Part shown: positions 11,343-23,401 of the stretch, in pieces
Numbering within the stretch: the stretch's first letter is position 1
Layout of the letters: each line of letters starts with the position of its first letter
Source: Metallyticus violacea
Taxonomy: Eukaryota; Arthropoda; Insecta; Mantodea; Metallyticidae
NCBI GenBank assembly: GCA_030762175.1
Contig: CM060831.1
Span: 143,767,001 to 143,831,000, forward strand
Direction of reading: 5' to 3'
Length of the DNA stretch: 64,000 bases
Made by a program: the position numbers and the translations under genes
The notes under the pieces: generated by a model
What the model was told of the DNA's origin: nothing
Seen by the model: the letters and a program-made list of their open reading frames with translations, nothing else
Database searches by the model: none

Positions 11343-13790
11343 AGATTTATGCCCCGGCCTCTGCTATGATCGTGGACGTTCTGAACGGTTCAAAATTTAC
11401 CTGAAAGCAATGTTAGAACCTCGTGTACATCACCTCATTTCTTCCTCCCGGAGGTACGCCCAGCACAAAAACGGCGAAGTACCGAAATATCCTCCTCCGG
11501 CCCTAATAATCGAATACATGATTCCGGTTGCCCAGAGTGAGACGCTTAAGTCTGATAAGTCACACTACTATCGTCTACTGGTAAAAATGCGAGACAAAAT
11601 GGTAAATGTGCTTAAAAATGCTTACATTTTCAAACAATGTATGGCAGTAATACGTAACTCCACTTTCGAAATGCTTCTTGCACTTAATCTAATGCTGTGT
11701 ATAGATTCTAAATTTCAAAATGTTCCATAACAAAAATAACAGCGCCATAGTCTGGGAATCCAGTGCATCATAATCCTTTACTAAGTATTTTCAATTATAA
11801 TTTAATTAGACGCTACAAAGCCCATTTTCAATAGGAAATTTAGACACGTAGCCAATACGTGGATGGATAAATTGATAACATTTAAAAAATCGGGTAATAT
11901 TGCATCAGAAGACAATTAGTGTTCGCTAACCTAATCTCTAAATTCAGCAAGTATATAGTTTCCCTAAAGAACGGAACAACAAAGAAACTAAAAAATATGA
12001 TAAATAGATTGCAGAATTTTTCTCCCTGATGTGCTCAACTAAATTGTTTATTTAATCCTTAGCGTGTATATTATATTTTGCCAACGGAAAGTTACTGCGT
12101 AACTGCCTCATCACATGCCGAGGAAAATCATGTCCATTGGTCGGAAATCATTATTTCATTACTTATTAGTAGCAAATAGTAATTAATATTGTACACACTA
12201 TCATAATAGAGGCTCTAAGAGCGCCTTTCTCTATAAGACATGCCCGAATCCTTTTGAAAATATTATAAGACACTCAACGCAAGTAACCCCCTTGAATATT
12301 GTATACTGCCTCCCAGATATTTTGTTTTAGCGCCTCCACGGGTTTTTTTATTTCAGATAAAGCACTAATTTCATATAGTTGAATATGAAACAGCTGGGTG
12401 CCTTTACACGCACTGCCGAAAGACACCAACTTGCTAGGCTAATCGTGCTTGAAACTTTCGAAAGGTAGTTTCTAATCGATAGCCTATTTCAAAAAGCTGC
12501 TCCTCTGTTAAAACATTCTCGGCTTCTTGCCAATGAAAACATCTTGGGTTAGAGCTTTGTTCACCTATCTGAAATTTGCACCTCCCTTTGGAGTTGTTAC
12601 TACTGGAAATTTAGCAGAAAATTCTCTCCTTGTAAGATTTCTTTTGCACTTAACAATCATAAAATAAAGTCTTCCTTTGTTCTAGCGCATATCTCAAGCT
12701 CGGCATACTGCACGATACCACAGTACACACAATAGACAGTCTAATATCGCTTACTACAAAAAAAAAAAAAAAAAAAAAAAAAGCAATTGAAACAGTGGGC
12801 TTGATAAACACGACCAAGCAAGCTGAAATCAACCAATTTTAACTCGTATTATCGAGATCGCGCGTCCACTAAAGATCAACCGGTTTCCAGTAGTGTATAT
12901 AAACTCTGATTGCGTAGCGGAATGAGGATATGGTACGTATATATGCCTTTCTAAAATATTAACAAATATAAACTGCAAAACCACCTGGTGTAGATATAGA
13001 TTTCATTTGCGTATATTCAGAAAAATGTAGTGCTTTATCCTATCATTTGTCTGGTTTCTAACATTTGTCCGACGCAAGTGGTATTTTATTTTTAGTCTTA
13101 GAAACAGCAAGAAATATTATTCGCATGAGCATAGTGCCATATGAGTGGGCACGCCTCACACGTCAACAGATATTGGTCATGGCATTCTGTCGAAAACATA
13201 GTAATTTTATGACATTTAAGTGAAAGATGACATGTATTTACATTATAAAGAAACATTTAATATGTTTGGTTTAAATACTTCAAAAATAAGATCAGTCCGA
13301 ATTTAGTTTTTAATCATGATGATGATCAAAGTAATATTTTTAGGGGAAAGTTTCAGAGCTAGTCCAACATTAACTTTGTAGGTAATGTACGTGGCTATGT
13401 ACCTTATTTTTTATATCAAGAATGCATTTACCAACCTGTGAATCGAACTTAATTTAGAAGTTGAATATTAGAGAATCTCTCTTGAAACAATCTTTGTACA
13501 TCACGAGCAAATCCTACGCACGTACGATTTGTAAATAAATACTCTTTGGGGAATAGAATACGTAAATTAAGCCCTATTAATGTAATTACGCATCCTAACG
13601 AATACTTAATATACTGTTACACAACATACAAGAACACGTCCGTACGTTTCTAGAGTTAAACTCCTCTGCTCTCCCCTCCGGCTCCCTGGCCGACTTTCAA
13701 GCGTGGGAACGAGACGAGAGTAGCAGAGCTCGGTTAACTGCGGCCAACTGCACATGCAGCGTATTCCGCGAATATATACATATATATACA
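11343..13790. other. AT-rich non-coding stretch
   Basis: No recognised gene. A plus-strand open frame of 106 codons (11410-11730) has no known motif. A 25-base A run sits at 12758-12782. A GC-richer patch at 13640-13770 adjoins the mariner-like element at 13791 and shows no coding signature. Confidence 0.45.
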
Positions 13791-14460
13791 TACCGAGAGT
13801 GCCAAAATGTATACACACTTTCACAGTAGATATCCATTTAATATATTCCAAAGTTGGACCGAAAAACAACAGTAATGTTTAGTATGGTGTTCTGTAAACA
13901 GATGTGACTCACATACATTATGATAGCATTGCTAATTGACAGGTAAATCAACAATGAACAAATGAAGCCAAGATTATCGTATGATGTTCTGTAAACAGAT
14001 GTGACTCACATTACGTTATCCTAGCATTACTGCAACAAAATGGAGCCAAGATTATCGTTTCAACAGCGGAAAACAATTTTTAAGTGATGGCACTGGATAG
14101 GACGAAGAGGTCCGATTGAGTTTCCACCGCGTTCTCCGGATCTAACTCCGTTGGACTTCTACCTATAGGAAACTCTTAAGGATGTTGTATACCGTAGAAA
14201 ACCAGCTACACTGACAGCACTTCGGGAAGAAATTGAAACAGCATGTGCTGCAATCGCTGAGAACACTTTCGCAAACGTTGCTCAATCAGTAGTTCAACGT
14301 ACTCAGAAGTGTATCGACGCCATTTTGAGCAACTGTTGTAACTGTTAAAGTCTAAGATGATCAATGCTCATCATTTTCTGTTTGTGTGAATTCAGTTTTA
14401 TTACGTTAACGCAGTCTTTTCTTTGCTTGAAGTGTGTATACATTTTTGGCAATCTCTGTA
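13791..14460 (+). mobile_element. internally deleted Tc1/mariner-superfamily element (copy 1 of family M)
   Basis: Bounded by TA and by terminal inverted repeats: left 'gccaaaatgtatacacactt', right end (reversed) 'gccaaaaatgtatacacact'. The 5' part holds the transposase start (ATGGAGCC near 14040). After a deletion at about 14085, the 3' part encodes the conserved C-terminal segment with 'SPDLTPLDFYL', the last catalytic Asp region, here broken by a stop. The transposase type is the DUF4817-like, IS630-related group common in insects. A 95-bp direct repeat containing 'ctgtaaacagatgtgactca' occurs twice inside (about 13885 and 13981). The copy at 61.4 kb shares the same ends. Confidence 0.85.
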
Positions 14461-14610
14461 TACATGACTGAATACATGCACTCCAGAAATGTACCCAATG
14501 TCATTGTCAGTCCTGAAAATGACAAACTGGTTATTTAACAGCCGATATATCACACAAGCAGGCTTTACATCCATACATTCTTCTCTGCACAGTATAAACA
14601 ACTTTTTTAA

Positions 14611-14670
14611 TCAGGAATCGAATCTGGGACATTTAGCAGATAAGTTAGATGTATAACGAGACCAGTCTTA
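14611..14670 (-). repeat. possible tRNA-like SINE head fragment
   Basis: On the minus strand the segment reads as a tRNA-like head with a box-B-like 'agattcgattcc' preceded by 'tggtctcgttatacatc'. It has no body matching families A-D. It could be a degraded SINE or chance similarity. Confidence 0.3.
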
Positions 14671-15032
14671 TTGTAACATTGGGAACAAAATGTTGCAACG
14701 TTCATGGATACTTCAATTCCGTATTTCGCTTCAAAACATATACATATAGTATATGGACTGAACTCGGCAGAAAGCAAGACAGACCCAGACACATACAGAA
14801 ATAAAAAAAACACCGAGAGACATACATAACGATGTGAACTACAGAAACAGAGAAATTAGTAGATTTGTTTATTCTTACTTTGTTCCGCCCAGAACACATT
14901 TAATTCAAATGTGTAGCAACATCACGCTCCGCTTCTAATGGTACACAATTTCAATGTCCGTAGGTGTAACAACCTCCCCTGAAGCTAATGCTAACATGAA
15001 GTGATTCATTACATGAAGGGTTGTGGACTTAC

Positions 15033-15242
15033 CGTTGGCATGACCTGCTAGCAAATCCCTCAATTGCTGCGAAGTCCCTCCTCCATGTTGTTGCACTTCT
15101 ACTGCTGAAACCCGCACCGAGAATCGAGCTCCGGTCTTCTGCTTCTGCTCGTTGATGCCGCGAAAGAGCCAGGAGATGGCGCAAGGGATGACACCGAGCG
15201 TGGCCGCAGATTCTGGACTCCCCAGCATCGTGTAAGTCTTCC
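15033..15242 (-). CDS. KIF26-type kinesin, motor-domain exon after the P-loop
   Basis: One internal exon of a kinesin-like gene, 210 bases, reading from the Lys of the P-loop: KTYTMLG, then a segment with '[11 protein letters not shown]' and '[13 protein letters not shown]', ending at '[10 protein letters not shown]'. This pattern ([26 protein letters not shown]) is characteristic of the KIF26A/B, Drosophila CG14535 and VAB-8-like kinesins rather than conventional kinesins. The acceptor is 'ataatttcag' and the donor is 'aacg/gtaagtcc'; entry and exit are both phase 1. The entry joins in phase to the exon at 51546-51639. KIF26 proteins bind microtubules and are reported to lack normal motor ATPase activity; they act in cell migration and signalling. 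Later exons were not found at 1-15032 and may be short or lie beyond the window. Confidence 0.88.
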
Positions 15243-15299
15243 CTGAAATTATCAAGACATTTTTAGCACTTCCATACGCTTCGTGATATAGTTTCAGAC

Positions 15300-18200
15300 T
15301 TTGAATGCATTTTGAGCAGAAAATGTCGACAAAAATTCAGAATACTACATAATATAGTTATATTTCTTATACTGTAATTACCGTTCTAAAATGATATTTT
15401 TTGGCATGACTAATACATTTCACACACACACCCCTTTTAATGGATTCTTCATTTTTATTATAAATAAGATATATTTAATATAATCGTAATAATATTTATT
15501 ATAATTTTATTTATACTTTATATTTTGTTTATTTATAACCAGCAGGAACCTTGAGAATAGATGCCATATCCTTCAGCAAAGAGCAAATGTTAAGAAAATA
15601 TTTGTCTGTCGTCCAAAACCACAAACCAGTTTTTCTGTCAGATTACAACATGTATGTGCACTCAAAAACATATTTCTTCTGCTCTGTTGCATTAATTTCA
15701 AACCGAGTGTAAATCAAGCATAAACCGGAATTTGGATTTTGCTTCTTGAGAACAGTATGGAGCGAGATACACCTTGGAGATGTTACTTGTAAAAGTTTTC
15801 AGGAGTGGACCGATTCACCTCGCACAGCGATTTTATTTATCAGTAGCATCATGCCCGAGCAAGAGGTACACTCGTCGATTGGACAAGCATTATTAATAAG
15901 TTTTTAGTGCCGGAGGGCGTGAAATGGGCCAAAAATTTGCAAAGATTATTTTGTGTGCTTAAGAACACAATTTAATAATAATACTTTTATCTGAAATGCA
16001 ATGCATGGATGACAGAGAAGGGATATAAACTGTACAAAACGAAACTCACCAACATGAATCTCGGATGAACATAACGGAAATACGGAACCTTATCGAGAGT
16101 GACGACGTTTAGGAGAAGTTATGAAAGTGCTCAGTCCATAATTTTAGATGAATTGAATTACCGAAAAGTATTAGTTACATCTGCACCGGGGATCAAACAT
16201 ATGAAACATATTTATAAACAAACTAAATTTTATTGATTTTAGCTAATAGTATAATAAGAACATGCCTAATCTGAATGAAAAGACAATTTTTCTTAAACTT
16301 AATGAACAGCAATCCCAAAGGCAAATCAGAAGTTTGGTTTCATTCTATACATGCACATAAGATTTCTTTAATGTCTCGGTTTCACACCGAAGTTGGGAAA
16401 TTACGATATTGGCGGGCAATGTTGTCATTGCCTAGCAATCTGGGGCATTTACTTCATTGTCCGTAGCATATACAATGGCAAGGCAGACGCAGTCAGATAT
16501 TGAGATATTGATCATTACAATGTAAACGAAAGGAAATTAAAATATAAAAATGCTGTCTATATTACAAATTTATGCCCAGTATATTTTGATATTTGCCTAT
16601 TCAAAATTTATTTTAAAGACGACAGTTCTTTGCGAGATAAAGTTTTCTGGTTTGTCACATACTCGAAAAAGATTCTTCCATAATTTTGACTTCAATTTAA
16701 CACCAAATGCGTCAGTCACAATACTCACTATGCTTATAACGCGAAGGTTACAACGATGAGACATGCTCAAACTTTTACTATAATATAAAAACGGAGACAA
16801 CACAGCATGAAAAGCACATCTAAAATTACCATGCTACATAAAGTTTTATTACAACAAGGTTTCAACAATGCCGCTATTTTCGCCTAACTAAAACTTTACA
16901 TTCAAAATTAAATTACTCAGAATTAGTTTTCTTCTCAACATTTCAAGCAGTAGCTAACTTGCGGTATTAAATTACCGAATGTTTATTGTTCCACTACTAA
17001 CCTTGTTTACTTTGGTCACCATGCCATCTTTAATGCATGCTAGCAGGAAATACGTGCTTACATTACGTTAGTCTCTGCAGCTGTATTCACGTGAACCACA
17101 CAAAAGGGACCTTTGGACGGGATCCTCTATTGTCATGAATGTGGTCCCTTAGCTAATTAGTTTTGCCTTTTTCGTTTCGCAGTTTCATATCCATTTCAAA
17201 CAGCGACTGCCACTGTAACAATATTTCATGCAGCTTTGCTTTCGAAACGTTTTTGTAGGTTAGTTTGTTAAGAATGTATACTGTGAGTAATAAATACACA
17301 TCGGTCACAACGCAGTGCGCAAGTCAAGATATGACTTTACTATTTTAAGAGAATTTAATTTTACTGCAGAAATGATATCCTATAGATAAATATTATTGAT
17401 ATTTCTAAAAGTCATGACGCTAAAGCATATAATCAAATAATCAACTTTAGAGCGAGTAGAAAATGAAGCAAAAAGGAATAAATCCATCACACTCTTTGTA
17501 TTCTAACCCCAACATAACATGTTGCATTATTTTATGTATTATTATACCGCTAGTAAAACTTGCTTTACCGATGATTCCATGCAAACATTTTTTAGCCAAT
17601 AAACGAGTCCACTGATACTCAAGTGACAGCGACGATTTCACTAATCTGACACCGTTATAGTTATTTTCTACCAATGAAATGTAACGACATTTTGAATTTC
17701 AATCAATCACAGCCGCATATCGCTGTAAATTTATCGTAATTTTAACGTTATTTTCTTAATATTGCTATTTTCCCACAAATCAGCTAAAAATAACCGTTTA
17801 ATTGCAACAAAATGGAGCTCCTTCATTTACTTTTGAAAATTGCGTTTTATATAATTATTCGTTTAATTAATGGGCATCCAACCGAATACATAGTTTTAAG
17901 TTGTTAAACATAAATAATAATGTTGATATCATTCTTTAAATAAAGACTTAAGGTTATAAAAATATACATCCCAAGCAGAAGGAATGCCGAGTCGAAATAT
18001 GTTACGAGTATTTCACTCGGGAAACAAATGACGTATGATTTAGAGAAGGTGTTGCATATAAAGCCATTTTTATTCTGTTACAATATAATTCAACTTGTTC
18101 GTGTATGTCTTCAATAACCTATAAATAAACTATAACCTTTGGAAAACCCCATGCCTTATGCACATATCGTAGGAATGGGATTCAGAACTAGGAATTGGCC

Positions 18201-19178
18201 TTAAAAACTTTTCACTTCGCCATGTTTGCTCACGTTCGCGGAACACGATAACATATCGTATGGGCATTTCTTCCGCAGCCCAGTGTATTCCTATAACAAT
18301 AAAAAAAAAAAGCGCAATAAAACATTCTTAAATATCTCTTGTTTTTCTCAGTTGGCATTAGTGAATAAATCGAATTGTAGTAATCGATATTCATCTATTC
18401 CAAACACGATTTCTAAATAGGTAAATATTATAAATGTTAAGCTAAAGAGTTTAACCAGCTATTAATATTTTGTTAAGGAACTTTAAGAATATATAATTTT
18501 ATTCTAATTTTATTCCTGAAATGGTCCTAATAAATATAACTCAATGATTTGAACTTCTGCTAGTTCACGAATGTATCAATAATCTCAGAACATTTCCGAT
18601 AAATGGTGCTCATAATCTATATTCATTTATTTTCCTCGAGCTTATTAATACAGCTCGAATCACAGTACATAGAGTAATAACAGCTTGGGTATTTCGCGAG
18701 ATCGAATTCTGAGTACGCATGTCACACGAAATTGACTCTACTACCTGTATTCTCCTACAGATGACTCTGCATTAATAAAGCGAATAGCAAACCAAGAACA
18801 TTTATTACTACATTTTTAATAAATTAAACTGATACCAGGAATGTGTACGCCATGGAAACCCTAATAATAAATATTGCCGAAAGTAAACATTCCGAAATAT
18901 TTATTATTGAAGCTAAACTTTGTCACCGGGTTGGTGGCGTTTGGCTACATGTTGACATTTCCCGTTCTTGGGAATTAAAGCCTGCGATACTTTTCGGATT
19001 GCGCACTTGCACACTTACGACAGTAGTACAAATTTTTATATTGAATAAAATTCCTCTGAATAAATCATGATCCTACAAATTCCACGTTCATACATTTTCA
19101 CAACTGAAAAATTTAAAAATCACTGAAAAGTGTTCCCTCAAATAATAATTAACACTGATATTAAAATAAATCACGCGA

Positions 19179-19179
<1 letters not shown>
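15300..19179. other. intronic AT-rich stretch
   Basis: No repeat family or gene recognised. Open frames are short and have no known motif. Confidence 0.5.

Positions 19180-19239
<60 letters not shown>
19180..19239. repeat. (ATT)20 microsatellite
   Basis: An uninterrupted ATT trinucleotide run of 60 bases. In one frame it gives a poly-Leu peptide that is not a real gene. Confidence 0.97.
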
Positions 19240-19849
19240 GGCGGCTAACCTTCAGAATACGGTCATCACGTACTTAGGTGGTTGTTGCACTCACTTGCTT
19301 CCTATATCTCAGTAGCAATACCAAAATTATACGTTTCGCTCTCTGATTTTCGACAAGCAATGCAAGCAAACACTGTTCCTACCCATTTTACGCCCATATA
19401 TTGCGTAGAGCGGTGTACTTTACATACATATATGATATACTTTTCGCATGAATTTAACATATAGAATTCTTATGTTTAAGCTGATCTGCAATAAGATCAA
19501 CGCAGGATATTTACCGCACTTTTTTATACGTTAGGCGTACACTTTTGCACAAATACATCACATTTTACTCATTTCCAGTACTTTCAACACTCCAGAACAA
19601 AGCGTTCTTTTTACATTTCAACGATTTACTCGCTAACTTAGTAACACACAATCCGCTATCAATTTATACTTACGGAAAGGAGGCGAGTGTAGGCCGTTCA
19701 ACATTTTCTAGGATTCACGAGGTTAGCGTTAGGGTTAGTGTGTATGTATATGAATTAATTAGGAGCTACATTTTTTCCCAGTTGTCCCCTAAAATACCGG
19801 TAGAATCCCAGTTAGAGTTGATTTAGTGAATGAGTTTTTTGGGGTTGGG

Positions 19850-19868
19850 TTAGGTTAGGTTAGGTTAG
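19850..19868 (+). repeat. short TTAGG run (insect telomere unit)
   Basis: Three complete TTAGG units plus a partial fourth, preceded by 'ggggttggg'. TTAGG is the canonical telomere repeat of most insects. The run is too short to be a telomere. It could be a remnant of end repair or chance. Confidence 0.6.
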
Positions 19869-20637
19869 TACGTTTTTCAGTTGTACAAAATCGTGTTAGT
19901 GAATGAACTGCATTTTTGTAGTTACGGTTTTGTGGAACAGAAAAATTGGATTACTACAAATTAATTCAAACATAAGCAGGGGCTGGTTTAATCACTTTGA
20001 TAACTGATAATTTTCCAATCATTTCTAGAAAAGTTATATATTTTTCTCGTGTTTTTTCCGTTTTTGCATATCTATTTGTTATTTCACATCCTCTTGGTAT
20101 TTCACAAACATCGAGATTAAATTTACACTCACTTCTGACCTTATTCTGGAGTAATAATAGGTAGATGTTCACTTTTTTCCATTTATATAATGTCTGGTCC
20201 AACGATTAATGTTTTCATGTTCTTATGTTGAAGTGACGTCATGAATTATCTAATTTTTTTCTTGTTTTGTAAATTATTATGCATAATTTTATTTCCTTTA
20301 GTAATTTTTCAGAACTTTTAATGCCTTTTAATAGGTTTTAAGGAATATTTTGAAACTTATTTGAGCACGATTCTTGTAGCCTAACGGTCTAAATTTCTAA
20401 ATGTTTGGCTTATGATTGAAATGATCCGGATTCGAGTCTCTTTCAGGTAAGACATTTGTAAGTTGTAAATAAGTACTTTAGAATAATTTAGACGCATATA
20501 AGATAAAGGGTGTAGATATGATGTTGCAGAGGTTGTGAATATATACATAAGGAAGTGAAGAGATAGGGAGACATCTAGTAAAGCAAATATTTTCAGGCTA
20601 TATTTTACAGCAAAAAGCGCTTAAGTAACCGATGACA

Positions 20638-20709
<72 letters not shown>
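20638..20709. repeat. (ATT)24 microsatellite
   Basis: An uninterrupted ATT run of about 72 bases. It lies about 1.4 kb from another ATT array. Confidence 0.97.
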
Positions 20710-21100
20710 TCAGGTTATTTTAGGCTGTTCATATGTGGTAAAAGTCCGCCAAAAACGAAAACCAGCAAATTAACAAATCGAGAAAGTACTTGTGCAGTGA
20801 AATTTTCCCTTAGATAATTGCTATTTTATATAGTAATTTTACAGAACCCACTCATATCTTTTGCCATATTGTTACCGTCTTCCCCTACTTGATTACAGCG
20901 TAATGGGTATCATAAAGGTGCTGTAAAGCGCGGAAAGCAGTAAACACTTTTTAGAGTGTAGAGAGTGTAGAGAGCTATATTCGCAAGCTCTTTAACCTAG
21001 TTTTTATATCATAAACATTATAATTAAAAAAACTATCTACACTGTCACAGCAAAACATAAAGGAGTAATATAGGAGAACAACAAATAAACAAATAAATAA

Positions 21101-21142
21101 TATAATAATAATAATAATGATAATAATAATAATAATAATAAT
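21101..21142. repeat. interrupted (AAT)n microsatellite
   Basis: About 14 AAT units with one ATG interruption, in opposite orientation to the two upstream ATT arrays. Confidence 0.9.
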
Positions 21143-22898
21143 ACTTAAAAGGCTAGACCGCCTTTCAGAAGCTACCAATAAACAAGCAAAACCGAAAAAT
21201 AGAAAAAAATCATAGATTTATGCACCTAATGTAGTGATCTACATAATTATCTCATATTTCAATAACAAATACGGGAATTTTCTATATTTTTTGAAAAGAA
21301 AAAGTGCGTTTTCATTACAGTTAAAGTTTTAATTAACGAATTCGTAACTTCTACATTTACAGGTGATTGCTAAACACAATTTAGCTGCAGTGGTAAAGTG
21401 TTATCTAATGGATTCATTCATGAGAACTACAACCAACTTCGAGCGGGATTTTAGGAGCAAGAACATCAAAGGGGCCACAAGCTGTCCCTGTTGTGTACAC
21501 TGTGCGCAAATGTTCGATTATTTTTCTCGAAATACTGAAATAAATTCAAATGTTTATAATTAAATTAAAAGGTAAGATCTTTCTTCTGAAGTTATTCCAT
21601 ACAATAAAACACGCACAAGTTGTTAGTTTCCCTGAGGTAGTTTAATTTCGCTTTTAAGCGAATATCATCTTGAAATTGACAATAAGCATTCCTTAAGCTC
21701 AATTAAATTACCGGAAAGCTATCAGTAGCTTTGAATTATAGAAGATAGTTTGAGAATTTGGAGTTTTGTGTTGTTAATGATTGTAGTACATGAAAGAGCG
21801 TCAATTAGAGAAAAACAGCTTTCATCTTTAAGTTAATAAGTCATGTTCCTCACTAGTGAAAAATAAATACTTCGCGAGTTGAACAAAGAAAAAAAAAATA
21901 CACCTAAAAGCATCGAATTTGTTAGTAAGAACTCATTAATACATATATTAAAATACATAAATAAATAGAAATGAGAAGTTGTTAAGTTTCAAGCTTGTAG
22001 GCGAGTACCTTGGGCATCATCTAAAAGGTTCTTGAGATAAATTGCATAAATTCAAAATTTCATACCTCTCAGTGATAAAGGTGACCAATAAAGATAATTT
22101 CTGCATTTTTAATTAAACGTTTAATTCCAAGGCAAAAACTCTCGATTTTTAAGCTATAGTCATAAATTCCAGAAACCGTGTTTCTTGTTTCGAATAACAA
22201 AAATGTTCAGTCAAAATAATGAAAGCGTATGGTTAACTTTTCATTTACATAAATAAATCGAAAAGTAGTTACAATAACCTGTGTAACGTAGGATTACGAA
22301 TCCTCTTACAGGGTAGTAAATGTTCGTGGACTTTAAATTAAACACCGCGCAGTTGATTTAATGTTTTGTCTTTCTAATGTTGTTTTTGATTTCCTTTGTT
22401 TATAAAATTTCAGAAAAATATAGATTTACTTTTTGCATGCAGTAAGCGGTTTGTATGTCGTTGCATGTAATCTTGGCCCCGTCCCTTCAACCATTGTGTT
22501 AGCCACTATTGGAAGAACATTAAGAGAAATATGTTCAAATTTTACGTATTGTCGTCGTACATTTTAGGACTAAATAAAATTCTCTGTAATGACTAGACCC
22601 GACTTGTTGGCTTATTTCAGATTTGTGAATAATGCAATAGTTCTTTAGAGTTTATAAATTTTACATATTACAAATTGTCGCCGAGAACACTGCACACTCC
22701 TAACACAGATATGATAGAGAAGTTGCCGAACCATCAGGGGTAAGATCCAAATACGATGGTCATTTAAAGTATATTTTTGCAATATACGTTTTAGTAAACT
22801 TTATTTTCTACAATATGCATCGTTGTTATTGACAAATACATTGCTATTTTTCTAGAAGCGTATACTTCCCATTATTAAATATAAGCACCACATACTAA

Positions 22899-23180
22899 CA
22901 CGGTCAATGGTGGCCAAGGTCGTTACGGCACAGACTCGTGAGCGTGAGGTCTGGGGCCTGACTCTCAACAGGACCAGTGTCTCTGGCAGACTTTTAAAAC
23001 TTTTTTCTCAGTACTCATAATGAAAAATGTCGGGAAGGTACCGTAACGTAGGTCTGAGGTCTGGAGCCTTCTTTACTTTAAATTAAAAATCCTTTTCCAG
23101 TTTATAATTTCATATCATGTATTTTCAGTGTCCATCGCCTGTGTTGCCTCAGCAGCAAATGTGGGCTTAAGACAAGCATA
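22899..23180 (+). repeat. SINE family A (copy 5), degenerate
   Basis: The diverged head 'ggtcaatggtggccaaggtc' and the body motif 'tcgggaaggtaccgtaac' match family A with many substitutions. The box B region ('ggcctgactctc') is destroyed. It is the oldest-looking family-A copy. A short 3'-end fragment of the same family ('gtgccttagtagtaaaaatg') lies separately at 23355-23401. Confidence 0.8.
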
Positions 23181-23401
23181 GTGTTGTAAAGTTCAACCTG
23201 ATGCATCCAAGGTCAGTGATAGACATGTACCGAACTACGCAGCAGCTGATTTTGAACCCAATACCGCAGCGGTATTTCGGCAATCAGGATAACTAGCTTA
23301 ACAGAGAGTATAGTGTCCTCAAACGATTATATAGTTCTTATCGTTGGAACCTTCGATAACCGCCTATGGTGCCTTAGTAGTAAAAATGGGAGTTAAAAAC
23401 T

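Noticed and set aside
19130..19315. Open frame with a poly-Leu stretch, and poly-Ile frames at 20632 and 20975
   Set aside because: They are translations of ATT/AAT microsatellites.
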